Shown: positions 12,942 through 25,875, counted from the stretch's first letter. The stretch: 64,000 bases of DNA from Enoplosus armatus (GCF_043641665.1 NC_092190.1:22089048-22153047), one strand, 5' to 3'. Notes: generated by a model not told the origin, from the letters alone. Program-made: numbers and translations.

Positions 12942-15636
12942 TTTATTTAGGAGACCTCATGCAATACAAGCAGTACCAACGTCCTTATATTCAGTGGAGT
13001 GTGATTATTACATAAAAATGAATGATTTCTTTATGATTGAATGCTTTTGTCTATAGAACTACAATAACACTAATGTGTATATATATACACACACACACAC
13101 ACACATACAGAGAGCTATATATTGTCAGATTAAAGCAGTATGATACAGATGTATTCAAATGAAAGACAGTAATTGCTCTATACACAAATTCAAAAATCTT
13201 CAAGAAACCTCAATTTGACACAAAATGTTAACACTAGGTATATAAAACATGTAAAAAAAAAAAAAAAGTCAACATTTCATGACAAACAGCATGGCAACAG
13301 CATACACAAAATATTCGTTTTGCATTTTCCAGTTGTATATTTAAGTTGGTTTTGACTGACAGCTAATGTTATTTACATTAAAAGTATAGAGTTATGGCCA
13401 TGTGTGGTATTCCTGAATCAGCAGACCAACCGTTGTAAAAGCCGGTTTTGTTCTCACGCCCAGACTGAGCTTGGGGTGACATTAGACCCGGGTGGAACAT
13501 GAAAATGAAGCTCTGCTCCCAGCCTCACGGTACACCTGCGGACGTCCTGACTCACCACCAGCTTTCATGGGAATGTGCGGCTAAAAAGTGGCCTTCTGTT
13601 CTCCTACATCTGCTGCGGCTACCTCTGTGTCCAACCTAAACATCTCTCCCACCCTATTACCAAAATCCTGGCTGGACTGGCTCGATTCTTCACCGGGTGG
13701 GGTGTGGCCAGTAACTTGTCTCGATGTAGCCACATGTGTGCGTTCAACAGCTGTCGAGGTTCATTTACAAGAAGAAGGCGTCAGAAACCACTGAAGGTCA
13801 GAGGCGGAGGGGAACTAGCTACATTAGTTACTTCATGTCGGCGGATCTTTAAAGTGAGATTGTGTCGTTTCTTAAAAGACCAAATAACACAAATGAAAAG
13901 TTGAACTCATTAGCAATAAAAACACAGCCTTGCTCAGTTCAACAAAGAAAAGCCACACACTTTCATGCGATACTGCTGAAATACATTTTCCAGACTAGTT
14001 CTAGTGAAGCTAAAGATGTCTATGTGAGTGTGAGAACTTGGACTTGAGTTTCCACCTCTGTTGAAAATTGCAGCAGTAAGAACTAAAACCCTGACTCAGT
14101 GCAGGTCCAGGGTCTGTTGGCAGTCTGAAGCGGTGAACTGAGATCAGATGAGGGTTACTGGCTAAGCCTGACTGGCTGTTTTTTTGAGGACCCTTTCACA
14201 GGAGCTGGTACAGTTTTTCCTCATAAACACGTGTTGCTGAGTGTTACAATATGTGCCTTTATTAACCACAATGCCCCCCACCGCAGAGAACAGACTGGCG
14301 GGGAGACTATAAGCGATTGACATAAGATTGAGCGGGGGTTTCGGAGGGGAGCCGGGACTTCAGCCTTGTGTGCAAAAATATTGATCAAATGCCTGATCGC
14401 GCGTTCGGTGTAATGACAGGTCGTCAATCACTTAAAGTGCCTGTGTAACAACAACAATCATGATTGAAAAATTACTCGAGAGAACATCAAAATCAAAAGG
14501 TGACAAAAATAACACTATTAATGTAAACTACCAGAGGAAAAACAAAATTTAAGTACAATCTCAGCGTGGGTTAGAAATATTCAGATACAATGGGGGGGGG
14601 GGGGGGGTGTGAAAGCACTACTGTCACCTGATGTAAAAATATATATTTGGAATGCTTCAGACAGATAACTGGTTTCCCTCACTTCCTTTTGTGCCACATA
14701 TGGGCTTTGACTTTGGTAACTGAGAGAGCTATTGACAAGGGTGCATAGGATTTCTTTCATATGGCACAACACAATACTGATGATACAATTATTATAAAAA
14801 CCACCGTCTGTATTTCCTCAACAAATACAGTTGATTGCATAACCCTTTATAACCACGTATTAAAGAGACTAGATCCCAGTTTTGTGTTTGGTTAAATAAA
14901 AAGGTACTCACCCCCCCACCCTCTCTCTCTCTCTGGAGGAAGACATCCACGACCTGCTCATCATACATGTAAATGTAAGCTGACACAACCAAAGAGTAGG
15001 ATATCAGAGAACAGCTAGCAGACACAGCTACAGCACCAAGTCACTGAGAGCCAAGTGTCAGGAAATGGGGGACGCTCAGTCTTTTTTGGTCTCAGACCGT
15101 CGTCCCCCTAAAGTCAAGCCTCAGTGCCTGCTTTCCCTGCAAGACTTCTCCCTCGTTTTGCCCTTTAGTTAGCTGAAGCACCTTTTAAACATCTTCACAG
15201 CTACATCCAGGCTGTTAGGAGGAGAATCCTATCCCCTGACTCCTTTAGCAGGACCTGAATTTGGGGTCACAAGCCTAGAAGTGATGGATCCTTGTTTGAC
15301 AGTACATGTATGTATCAAAGAGCATGAACCCATAGGTGAGAGGCAGAGGCTCTCGTCTGACTCCCAGGCTGAGAGAGTTAGAGAAGCCCTGCCGTATCCA
15401 GAGTTTTACCACGGATTAGTTTTCTATGACTGTAAGCTTTCTACTCACCTCGCTCTGCTAATGATTAATGCTTTATTAATGGCTACAGCATGTATGGCAT
15501 GTTCAGTTACCTCTCTGTTTACCTTAGCATTAGCATTCTGCCGGCTACAAGCAAAGATGTTAGTCAGATAAATAAGATGCAAGGGTAGGGTAAGGCTTGA
15601 GAAATATGTACCCAGGACAGAGTCTCTTTAACGGGG
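12942..15636 (-). other. Probable SLC40A1 3' UTR and downstream sequence
   Basis: No coding exon is seen on either strand. Minus-strand AATAAA signals (TTTATT on +) occur at 15472-15477 (about 160 nt after the stop), 14258-14263 and 12942-12947, so the 3' UTR length cannot be fixed from sequence. A (C)n/(CT)n tract lies around 14908-14935 and a poly-G run near 14591-14607. Confidence 0.45.
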
Positions 15637-18600
15637 TTAGACGGTGGTTGGAAGTGAGGGGCTGTCGACATTCTCCACCTTCTGCTCCGGCGAGCAGCAG
15701 AGGAAGAGGCGGCTGCCCAGGCTCTTGAAGGCAAACCCAAAGTACATGATGTGACCCATGGCCACGAAGGAGACAGAGATGATGACCAGCAGGCCGAAGG
15801 CCTCCGGGTTCGGAGCCAGAATCACCATGATGAAGTGCAGCAGGTCTAAGAGGTAGTTCATGGAGTTCTGGACGCCGTTGATCACACCTCGCTCCGACTC
15901 GATCACATTCTCCTGGATGAGCTGGGTCACTGTCAGGTCAAAGGACCACAGGCCTGCAAGACGGAGGTCAACAGTCAGCCATAATGACATTTTAACAGCC
16001 ACAATAAAACAACCTTAGAAGACAACGGTAGCTGTAGCGGGAATTATCAGGCAACATTATTGGAATCAAAGGTTGCAGATATTGCGCTGACATCCATGAC
16101 ACATCCGTAGTGACTTATGGAAAAGTTCAACCTGTGGACCTGCTTGAATCACCTTTAGGAAGTCATAATTTGGGAAACAGCCTCTTATAATCTCATCAAA
16201 GGAAGTCAACATGCCAACAAACAAGGGCACTCTAATTTCCTTTTGAATAACACCCAACAAACTAACTAGACTATGCACCATTTACTTCAATGGCAATCAA
16301 TGATCATTTGCACTTCTACTCTGCTCCAAAAACAAAATATTTGTATTAAATACAATATCTTATTTAGATGACCCCTCTTTCCACCAGAAAACAATTCAAG
16401 GGGAACCACTTTACTCACCAACTCTAGCAGCAATGACGCCAGAAAACAGCAGACTAACAGACATGTAGGACTGCAGAGGCGTCAGCTCTTCAGCTGGTGC
16501 AGCAGTAGTAGTGGCGTTTCCGGTAAGAACGCTGGTGAGGCTGTAGTCGGCCTCGGGCAGCGCCTTCTCTCCGATCAGGTGGGTGTATAAGTCCTGGAAG
16601 GGCGAGACGCTGAGGTCGAAGGGGCTCCCGGGAGCAAAGACGGAGACAACACACAGCATGAGGCAGGACAGCTGGGCCACGCCCGAGATGAAGCCCGTGC
16701 GGATCAGGCCGCACTTCTTGCGGACCCAAGTGAAGGCGACGGTGCCGCAGATGCCCGACACGGCCGAGGCCCCCATCAGCAGGCTGAGCACCGAGCCGTT
16801 GAGGCCCTGCGTGTAGGCGTAGCCCGTGGTGATGCAGTCGAAGCCCAGCACCGTCATGTAGAGGAAAGCCAGGGACATGCCGGCAAAGAAAATGTTCTGG
16901 TTGTAGTAGGCCACCCAGCCGGCCTTGAGGGTGCGCAGGGGCTCGCTCACCTGGTAGCAACAGCCGTGCTGCTTGGGAGAGTCGGGCTTGGCCACGACTG
17001 GGGTTTCATTCATCAGCGGCTGAGACGACTCCTCGGGACTCTGGCCGTTCTCCAGGTCTGCGAAGGGGCAGAAGCATGGAGAGTTATATTTAGTCTGGAT
17101 CATCACACAGGCCAAAACCCTCCACACTCCACCAATGAGTAAGATGCTTATTACCAAAAATAAAACACCACAAACACAAGGTTCTGGCAGCTACCTTTGG
17201 GGGGGCTGAGCTGTTTGAGCTCCTGTTGCTGCTCCTTCTGGCCGGCTTTCACGGCCAGCGCCGGCGTCTTCTGGTAGACCTTCCACAGCAGTGCGTACTC
17301 CAGACACATGGAGCACAGGTTCCAGCCTGAGATGAAGCCGCAGCCAATGAAATGGGAGCCAAAGGCCATGATCTGACCCACCAGCATGGGAGCCAGGATG
17401 TTGGTCAGCTGGTCGATAATCCGCACTGTGGCATTCATGTCTGTTTGATACAAGAGCGGAAGGGGGTGTAAGTGGATATTCAGTTCCAGATTTAGTAGGA
17501 AGTGTGATCAAACAGTCATTATAGGCTTTATAGGTTTCACACATTCATGTGACAGCAGCTTTTTACCAGAATGACAGCGCTAGCTCAGCAAACTGATAAG
17601 GGTCGCCAAGTTCACAAGTGCTGTTCATAATCTTTTTTTAAATAGTTTAAATAACAATCAGGAGGAAACTGCAGGGACATAAAAGGTGAAATCGAGATTG
17701 AGTCAGCATCCAGGGTTCAAAGTCTGCCCCTCTGGACACATCTGATAACGGGTCACTTGAGCCCTACATTAGGTGATAAGGCGGCGGCGGGAAAGAAACA
17801 CTGACCTGCCAACTTGCTGCTGTCCTGACCCGCCACAACCACCACCCAGTCCCTCTGGATGGTGATGGATGTGGCCGTGCTGGCCAGGTTGGCGATGTTG
17901 GCGATGGTGATCACCATTATGTAGCAGGTGGTCTGAAAAACAAAACAAGGGTATATTTTTTACATTTGTGTCTTATTGTTCGATTTGGAAATGTTTTCTT
18001 ACTGTCAACCAATTCCATGTAAAGTCTAAAATCAACAATAAAGTGATTGATTGATAAGCCTGATTATAGCTTATTCCTGGGGCTGAGCGCCACATACAAG
18101 GTAAGGAAGTCGTCGTGAAGTATTTAGAGAGGGCTGACCAATCGTTTCAGTATTTGCATGGGATTTGTTTACAAGAAACCTACCAACCTTAGCCTTTAAA
18201 CATGGATATAGAAGACTTAGTGAAAACACATCCAATTTTGGTTATTTTTATGACAAGAGACCAGAATGACAAGCAACCTTCAGGGTGGTTTCAACCCTTT
18301 ATAACTGTGTAACACTGGGAAGTATGGAAATACAGATTTCACCTGATTCTGAAGACAAAACAAAATACTTAACTAACCAAAGACTGTGTGCTACGATCAC
18401 ATGTCACTAAAAAAATCTATAACTCCCTGTGGAAAAAATAGCTGATACAATACTATAATACATGTGACCTCAACTATAGCAGCAAGAAGCACCGGATTAC
18501 AAAAAACCTAGAAAACGTAGCAACACTTCATCTAGAAATTTGTCAAACACACTGGCCGGCTCCTTTGTTCGTTGATCCGTATGTACATTGCAACGCAGCT

Positions 18601-20675
18601 GCTCCGGTCAGAGAAGCAACAGAAATGCTTCAACAGGCCAGGCCACATTTCTCTCTCCCTCTCTCCCTCTGTCATGTGACAGGCCTTGAAGAACCTGCTG
18701 ACTACACAGCCTCCAACGAGACACTCAATCTCCTGTTTCGCCAACCTCCCTCCACCTCCACACACACACTCCGACACCGGCCATCCCTCTAAACACTCTC
18801 ACATGGTGAAACCCCCCCACCCTTTCTCTGGAGACCCACAAATGCAGAGACATTCCCCCCCCTCCCAACAGAAAGGCTTTTGTGTTTCAACCCGCCTCCC
18901 CAACGAGTCTCCCACGACAGACGGAAACCTCTCTAGGCTGCAGCTCGGCATCTCGGTCAGCTGCAGAGTCAGGTCTGAACCTTTGTGGCTGAGGGAGCTC
19001 TCATGAACTTACATAGCTCAACAAGTGTAAACAAGCCCATTGCAAAACACTGACACAAGCTTTTCCTACAGAAGGCTGTTGAGGACGCGCGTGTGTGTGT
19101 GTGTGTGTGTAATTACCTCTGTTTTCTTGTGATTCCAAAATATTTTAATCAATAACAATTTTTCGTTAATAACGAATTATCGTAATGCGACAAAAAAGAA
19201 TATGTTGAGCATCACGTGTGTAAATAATAAGAGTTAGTTAGTTAATAATGACTAACCTACTCTGTCAATTTAAGTTAGTGGAGCAGTCAAAGGTCTTTGG
19301 GAGTGAACTCGTCTCACTCATCTGTAGACGTTGTTCATGTGGTCATAAATCATATTGACGCACGAGTCCATATCAGTGAAAGCATGTTTCCATCCCGTGG
19401 TCAGTGTTGTACTTGAGGAAAAAGGGGGCAAAAATGCTTTCAGTGAAAATCCCAGCACGGGGGGGGGGGGGATCTTACCAGAATCCATCCATTGTAAAGC
19501 TCCACAAGCTGTTCTTTGAACTGGAAAACAACCATCAGGAGGATCCCACACACGATGACGCAACTGTTCTGGACGAGCAGAGAAGTCTGGGCCACTGTGG
19601 AAACGCCACGAAGAACATTAGGGACAGAAATATGATCAAAGACAACAGGTTTCTGTGTGGAAAAACTGGTTCATTAGGGCGCTTTGACAAGACGGTTGGA
19701 CACATTCCCCGCTCCCTCATCAAATCTAATGGTGCCTTTGTCAAATTCCTCTGGATAAAAATTCCACAAGAGGTGCATTTAACTGTGAATGTGAGGGAGG
19801 ACAACAGCACATGTGCACACTGTATATGACGCTGTCATGCCAGTCCCTTTGAAAGTGCTCCACATCTAGTTTCAGGATCAAAACTACATTCGTGACAAAC
19901 TTGTGTTACGACAAATCCAAGTTAAAACAGCTACGACTGATGATTTGATTTGAACTGCCTCCCTCACCTTTGAGTCTGGGATTTCTGTCCACCCAGTCCC
20001 CGATGATGGCCCCCAGCAGCAGCACGGAGCCGGCCACCACCAGCCCGTACACGGCCGTGAGCAGCAGGCTGTTCCCATACAGCTCCACCAGGAAAACGGC
20101 CACAGCAAAGTTCCACATTCGGTCACCCTGGAAATGAAAATCTGGGTTATTTGAAGGCCAGGCTGATACTTGATTCGAGACTTCCAGGTTAGGGCTGATA
20201 GGAAATGTGGTCTGGGACGTGCTGCATAACAAATCCACAGTCTGAAACACCCTGTTCAGTTACATCTCTCCTCTCTCCCCTTCGTGTGTGGGGAGCTACA
20301 CAAGGAAAACATGTCATTTTGTATTGTAATGACAGTTATAATAACACATAATGTAACAATAACACATTAATGTTGTATTACACTCAGTCTGGCACTGAAA
20401 AGCCACATTGTGAAGCCTGTCATCACGCTGTATGATGCTGTGTCATGTAAATAGACAGTGTCAGTGTGTCACTTACCCATGTTGACAGCGCGTGTCCCAT
20501 GTAAATAAGGAATTTAGCCGAAGTGAAGAAGTCCCGGACAGAGTCTGCAACAAAGAGATGTAACTGTCAGAATCAGCTGATGACATGTTGTGTCCGTGTT
20601 TTTCATCCCTTTAATTTCGCACGGAAAGAAGAATGACCTACCGCAGCACGTCTTCTTCGCTCCAGAGTTATCCAT
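15637..20675 (-). CDS. slc40a1: SLC40A1, ferroportin-1 iron exporter
   Basis: Ferroportin exports ferrous iron across the basolateral or plasma membrane and is the hepcidin receptor. Eight coding exons, in transcription order: 20675-20642, 20544-20477, 20127-19968, 19594-19479, 17932-17806, 17440-17195, 17057-16419, 15953-15637. They join in phase to 568 aa (human 571). Recognisable segments are [67 protein letters not shown] and [23 protein letters not shown] contains Cys325, the position of human Cys326 essential for hepcidin binding; Tyr301-Tyr302 match human Tyr302-303. The start has no in-frame competitor and opens [11 protein letters not shown]. The 5' UTR carries an IRE, which predicts translational repression in low iron. 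Twelve membrane segments are expected from the family. Confidence 0.98.
17933..19478 (-). other. SLC40A1 intron 4
   Basis: The largest SLC40A1 intron. It contains a (GT)n microsatellite at about 19088-19111 and a poly-G run at 19459-19471 that abuts the donor region of exon 4. No coding exon or RNA gene was recognised. Confidence 0.6.
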
Positions 20676-20767
20676 TTCAAAGCCGTCCAGATGTCAAAGA
20701 TAACCAGGTGAACACTGCGTGTGTGTGTGTGTGTGTCTCTTGTAATGTAAAGGAGGTCGAGCCCCGG

Positions 20768-20779
20768 CTACCTCTGCAT
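20768..20779 (-). promoter_or_regulatory. Minimal upstream ORF between the IRE and the SLC40A1 start
   Basis: An ATG-CAG-AGG-TAG mini-frame (three sense codons) with A at -3 lies 93 nt before the ferroportin ATG, downstream of the IRE. It is seen directly, but a regulatory effect is only inferred and would depend on the true transcript start and on the 5' UTR being unspliced. Confidence 0.4.
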
Positions 20780-20852
20780 CCTCCTGTCTGCAGGCAGCGA
20801 CGCAAACACACACAACAAAAAAAGACACGGCGTTTGTCCCTTTTCCTCCTCT

Positions 20853-20884
20853 CCAAACTTAGCTAACACTGTAGCTGAAGTCGG
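20853..20884 (-). promoter_or_regulatory. Iron-responsive element (IRE) in the SLC40A1 5' UTR
   Basis: Read on the minus strand: a CAGTGT apical loop (20871-20866) closed by a perfect five-base-pair helix AGCTA/TAGCT (20876-20872 with 20865-20861), an unpaired C directly 5' of that helix (20877), then a lower stem beginning CTT/AAG (20880-20878 with 20860-20858) and extending through A-T and G-U pairs. This is the canonical IRE geometry bound by IRP1/IRP2. It lies about 190 nt upstream of the ferroportin ATG, as in mammals and zebrafish, where it blocks translation when iron is scarce. Confidence 0.93.
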
Positions 20885-21036
20885 AAAGAAATAGCTGTTT
20901 AGCCTCAACAGCCGGTTAGTGGCAAAATAAAAACAGCCCACACAAAGCGAGGGGCTGGTTTGAGCACTGCTCCGCTGCACGGCTAGCTCCGCTCTGCTGC
21001 TCCGTGTTTACGTCCCGCCTCGAATATACCCACGCT

Positions 21037-21046
21037 GTCACGTGAC
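21037..21046. promoter_or_regulatory. GTCACGTGAC palindrome upstream of SLC40A1
   Basis: A ten-base palindrome with a CACGTG E-box core, identical to the CLEAR/M-box type sequence bound by MITF/TFE family factors. It lies about 150 bp upstream of the IRE and is therefore in or near the ferroportin promoter. Binding is inferred. Confidence 0.4.
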
Positions 21047-21264
21047 CCGCCGTTGTTTACATTGTGTCAAAAACAAGTGCGGTCCTCGGCTCCTCCCACC
21101 ACGCACACACACGCACACGCACACACACGCAAAAAAAAAGCTGGACCATATCTGCACAAAAAGCTGTCTGTGTTACCTTCTCTTATCTGCCTCTACAAAG
21201 ATAACCAAATCAAAACTATAATAATAATACTAATACTAATAATAAAATAATCACTTCGCTGTCG

Positions 21265-21720
21265 TCACGTAAAAATACTGCATTCAAAATACTACTTAAG
21301 CAGAAGTGTTGGTGGGAAAATCAAAAATAAAAGTACTTGTTATGCAGAAAACAGGCACCCAGGAATGTTATATTATCACATTTCCTTTAATCAATTTAAT
21401 ATTATTACTGCATGCATTAATGTGTAAGTAGCATTTTACTGTTGTAGTTGGTGAAGGTGGAGCTAACTGCGACTTCTTTATATGCCGCTATGTGGTTTAA
21501 TCGAGATCATATCTTATAAACTTATCAAATGTTTTATACGTGAAATCTTAATCTGCAAAGTAACTTGTGACTGGAGCTGTTAAATAAAGTATTTGCCTCT
21601 GAAATGTGTGTGGAATAGAAGTCTGAAGTGGCACCAAATGGACATACTCAAGTAAAGTACAAGCAGTACAAAATTGTACTTAAGTACAGTACTTGAGTAA
21701 ATGTGCTTTCCATTACTGAC
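21265..21720 (+). repeat. Interspersed repeat with AGTACTTGAGTAAATG-type end
   Basis: The segment is rich in AGTAAA, AAGTAC and ACTTGAGTAAATGTGCTT words and ends with sequence like the end of a repeat I remember as common in percomorph introns. A related piece is seen at 54590-54712 and a fragment at 46055-46160. No transposase frame is present. The family is recognised from pattern memory only. Confidence 0.5.
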
Positions 21721-21836
21721 GGACTGTAAGAGAGTTTAGGCAGTTACAACCACATGGTCCTTTTCAGTCAGTGGGATGCAGGTTATATTAGTCACTGTGT
21801 CACTAATGGAACTATATTGTTGTATCTACTGATACA

Positions 21837-21894
21837 CATAGCAGTACACCAATTGATTTATTGACGCATAGCAGTACACCAATTGATTTATTGA
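21837..21894. repeat. Two-copy tandem repeat, 28 of 30 bp identical
   Basis: The unit CATAGCAGTACACCAATTGA plus TTTATTGA occurs at 21837-21864 and again at 21867-21894, separated by two bases, with no mismatch. Confidence 0.9.
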
Positions 21895-24825
21895 GAACAG
21901 TTCCGCCTTAAATGGAGAAATGTTTTAGATGTTTTCACAGCTCCACCTTTGCCAAATCCAATAATATCACTGGAGACTTTTTTATTACATGCTGCATTTT
22001 CTTTTCATAAATAAACTGAATCTTGAGAAATACTTAAGTGATCTAAACAAGCAAACCACTGTGGAGAGAAAAGCGTTGCAATCTCTTTGTTAAAGTTAAA
22101 GATTAACTGGACCTGCCTGATGCCACACAACACAAGTGATAGATGAACGTTTCACACATTTTGGCAGCGGAGACTGTCGTTATCGCCTGTTTACTCAGAA
22201 GCCTGTTGCATTAGAGCTTGGCAGTGAACAAAGCCCACATTTGGATGACTTGCACTTGTCCAACTATGTCAACAGAACTGAATCGCAGCTTTAATTACAG
22301 TCTGCATGGATGAGGGCTCCTTGGCTCAGTGAGTACATGGCTAATATGTTTCTTTGGACTGTACACTGCACCTGGATGCACAGTGGACTATAAAGGGCTG
22401 TTATGAGCTGAGTGGGACCCCCCACTCACCACTGAAACCTCATGTCTACTCTTGAGTGATGTATCCTGGGCTGCAGTACAGTAGGTTAGTGTGCTGCATC
22501 TTGTGGCGGCTGGTGTGTGGTTTTCATATTATATCACTTGGATTAAGTGTTTTGTTTTAGAAGGATCTGATGCACATTTGATCCTAACTATAGTTAGTTA
22601 GTGCAGGTCAAGCTCAACTCACAAACTCTCTCGACTGATCATTCCAGTTTTCTCGGGCTCATCCCTACAGTGCTATGAAAGCTGAAGTATGACAGCAAAA
22701 ATGTGCTCCATCAGGTGCCAAATCTCCCTCAAGCACACACAAAGCACAGAGACAAACTTTGGCCGAATTCACCAAAATGACGTGTGCTGAAGCGCAGCCT
22801 CATGGTCCTTTGTGGGAGATTTTCATTGCAGTCATGTTGATCCAATAAACATGTATTATTGTATCCAGCCTTGTTACAACATACTGAGAAATATGAGCAC
22901 ATTTAGAGCCTGATGCCCAGTGTTTTAAGCAATAGCTCCAAATCTAAAGGGGTGTGGTGCGGAAAGCTTCTGCTGCTTTTTCATGAGTTCAAATTCAAAT
23001 ACATGAAACACTGTAACCTCAAAATGTGTACATGTAGATGTATGAGGTGGTGTGGCGAATCTGAAGTATTGCTTATGATGTCTAAACCACATTAAGTGTT
23101 TTAAAAATATTTTGTCTTGCCCTTCCTCTACCTTTCATAAATATAATTGCAATGGGTAGAAGTGGTATTAGTATATATATTTTATATATATCACTCTCAT
23201 GTTTGCATGCTAAATAAAAAGCAACATGCCAGCAGATGGTTATCTTAGCTTAGCATAAAGACTGGAAACAGGGGGAAACAGCTAGCCGGGCTCTGTTCTT
23301 TCTTCTTTCACATGGTTTTAAAACGTGGTCATCACCATGAGGCTGCCAGGCACCCTGCAGAGAAGTATGAAGTCATTATCTACATGTAATGACTATATTT
23401 AACATGTAGGCCTAGTAATATGAATATGTGTGAAAACACATTCTGCTGCAGGGCTACCCATATATCTGTTTGTTATTTTCACACATGTAGATGTACAATA
23501 GATATACAAAGCACCAGTTAATTTGGCCAAGAGCATCACGTAGGCCTACTCTGTGCCAGCTCATCGCATGCGGGACCAAAACTGACACTAACAAGGAACA
23601 TAAGCACATATTTTGGGCCGAGTGATGACAATAGGCCCTTCTGTCCCTTTGTGATCTATTCAAGGATCACAGAGAGCCCTCAGCCGTTTGAAAGTCTGCA
23701 CACATTGAGCTGGTACAAACAGATTACCTGCCGCACTATTACTGGGCCGGTGTGTCAGCTGGATGTTACCTGTCATCAGCGGTCAGACGGCTGCTGTGTC
23801 ATTTTGCGGCCATGTGACCCGCAGGTTATGTCTGCAGGATCCCTTTACAGCCTGAGTGTGGAACAACAAGCTGTGTTTACGTCGGCTAAATTTGTACTTC
23901 CAGGACAGAAATATGAGAATGACTTGCCTCCTGTAAGTTGTCTGACACTCTCAAGCCACAGCTAAAGAAGGGATAGAGGCGGAGGGAGGATGTGAAATCT
24001 CACCTGAAGGACGGTGCACGTGTGGCTGGATCACATTATTCATCTATTTTTCATGCAGGGCTTCTGTTCTTTTTTTGTGCTGAGCTCTTAGACTCTAACT
24101 CTTTGTTGCAGCAGAGCTGACAGGTATTACAGCACAGCTCCCTCGCTTCAGTCATTCATTGTCATTGATAGTTAGCTGGAATATAACTGAGGCTGGGCTC
24201 TTGAGGTCTCCCAAAATGTGACACTGGACACAATAAGATCACCAACCCTCTCAGTGACCAAAGAACACCAGAAACAATTATAATTATTGCCTTTACCCAT
24301 TTTTGGAACATAACAGTGTTGCGGTCTTATTGTTTCTGTGGATATCTACCGCTGCCCTGACAGCAGACACCAGAGTACGATAAACATCAAAGGTCACTGT
24401 CCTGACCTGGCCACCTTTCCCAAAATGACAACCCTTGTTTCCAGGCAAAGAAACGGTAAACACCTGACAGCTGTTTCAGATCAATACAGCATCGCAGCTC
24501 AGTGGGCAGCAGACCAACATGACAACCTCAGACAGGAGTGTTTGTCTGTCACACTGCAGGTTCCAAAGGGTGTTTGACCGACTGCTTGCTGGAGCAAGAT
24601 CAACATTTGCGTCATCCAGGGTAATGTCTCTTTACCGGTTGTTGACCGCTGCCGGGCTACAGAATCTCAGGTGCTCAAATATATCTCTGTAATGTAATTG
24701 TACCACATGTGACTGGAAGGTTGCTGGTTTGAATCCCTGCATGCTGAGTGAATGAGTAATGCTCTCCCCTCCCTCAATGACTTTTTAATCACGCTATTAG
24801 TGTGGCTCTGCGTTTGGCCAAGTCT

Positions 24826-24985
24826 GTCGGGGTGGTCCACCGCTTTGGTCCAGACTCAACAAACATTGGCTGGATTGCATTATGACATTCTGGTACAGAC
24901 ATTCATGGTCACCAGAGGATGAATGCCACTGACTTTGGAGATCCTCTGACTTTTTTCCCTAGCGCCATCACCAGGTCAAGATGGC
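24826..24985 (-). repeat. Dispersed repeat family A, minus orientation
   Basis: The reverse complement reads as family A: a gatggcgctaggg-like word, a run of 'caaagtcagt', 'ccatgaatgtctgtacc', and a 'gtctggaccaa' end. It aligns by eye with 7260-7421 in the WDR75 intron and, in the same orientation as here, with 59152-59415. Confidence 0.65.
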
Positions 24986-25504
24986 TGTAGACCAAAGTTA
25001 AAATGTACCTCTGATTTTAGTCTATGTTTTTCAAGTAGTGCCGTTTGTGTATCTAATGTAAGGAGAGAGAATAAGAAAATTAATTTCAACACTCATGCCA
25101 GAGTTGTGTTCCAACACACCCTCGTGATTCTCCTGTGAGGGTTCCTTATTTCTCTCATCATCTGAGTGCATTTTCCACCAGCAACATGGGGACAAAACTC
25201 CTATGACTTGAACTGACTGGCATGAGCCCAGTTTTATTTACTGGAGACTTGACGTGCGGCAGCATGACCACTCAGTGGTTAGGTGGTTATCAGATTATCA
25301 GGACAAATATCAATAATGGTATCAACCTCTAAAATCCAGTATTGGTCGGGTCATAATTTCTACACAACACATCGTGTTGTAAAATAATGTATTCAATTTG
25401 GAACTTGTAGGTTATAAAATGAACCACAAGCAACAGCTTTGAGCCAAGCTTGACCTGGCAACAGCTCTGGGAACAGTTCATCTTTTATCGACTGGATCTG
25501 AAAG

Positions 25505-25660
25505 AAGAAGGAGAAGACTGTTGGGTCTCTGTAATAACATTATAAAGAGTCGGTCTAGACCTGCTCTATTTGTAAAGTGTCATGAGATGACTTTTGTTGT
25601 GATTTGGCGCTATATAAATAAAACTGAATTGAATTGTATTGAATTGAATTGACGACAATA
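25505..25660 (+). repeat. 3' tail of a teleost LINE/SINE-type retroelement
   Basis: The segment reads through 'gtaataacattataaagagt', 'tctagacctgctct', 'gatttggcgctatataaata' and then iterated TTGAA/ATTGA units. Short-repeat termination of this kind is typical of 3' ends of fish L2-clade LINEs and the SINEs that share their tails. The 5' part is absent, consistent with a truncated insertion. The clade name is from memory. Confidence 0.6.
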
Positions 25661-25875
25661 CACCGCGCGGAAGAGACTATTTTAATTCATTTCAGGATTA
25701 TGGATTCAATCAGACATTTTAATTTCTAGTTTTGTCGAAAATTGACCATTAATTTGTTGTAAAGTTGTGGCTTTAGTGCTCCTTTAGTATATATTTCAAT
25801 GGGAGGAACATGGGAATAGTTTTGTAGTCATGGGGAATCTTGGGGAGTAAAAATAATGTATGTATCAACCGCCCA

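Larger units (their letters stand above)
21050..25860. other. Gene-free region between SLC40A1 and ASDURF/ASNSD1
   Basis: No supported exon in about 4.8 kb. It contains CA-rich sequence (21100-21130), an interspersed repeat ending in AGTACTTGAGTAAATG-like sequence (21265-21720), a 30-bp-period tandem duplication (21837-21894), a minus-oriented copy of a dispersed repeat (24826-24985) and a LINE/SINE-like 3' tail (25505-25660). The rest is unremarkable AT-rich DNA. Confidence 0.6.

Noticed and set aside
15281..15571. 96-codon open frame on + beside the SLC40A1 stop
   Set aside because: It lies in the probable SLC40A1 3' UTR on the opposite strand and resembles nothing known.
16490..16960. 156-codon minus-strand frame inside ferroportin exon 7
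   Set aside because: Shadow frame of the GC-rich SLC40A1 coding exon.
20700..20720. Second CAGTGT word in the ferroportin leader
   Set aside because: The flanking bases do not pair into the five-bp helix an IRE needs.
24715..24745. GGTTTGAATCC, resembling a tRNA B box
   Set aside because: No A box at the right distance and no cloverleaf can be drawn; likely chance or a tRNA-derived fragment.
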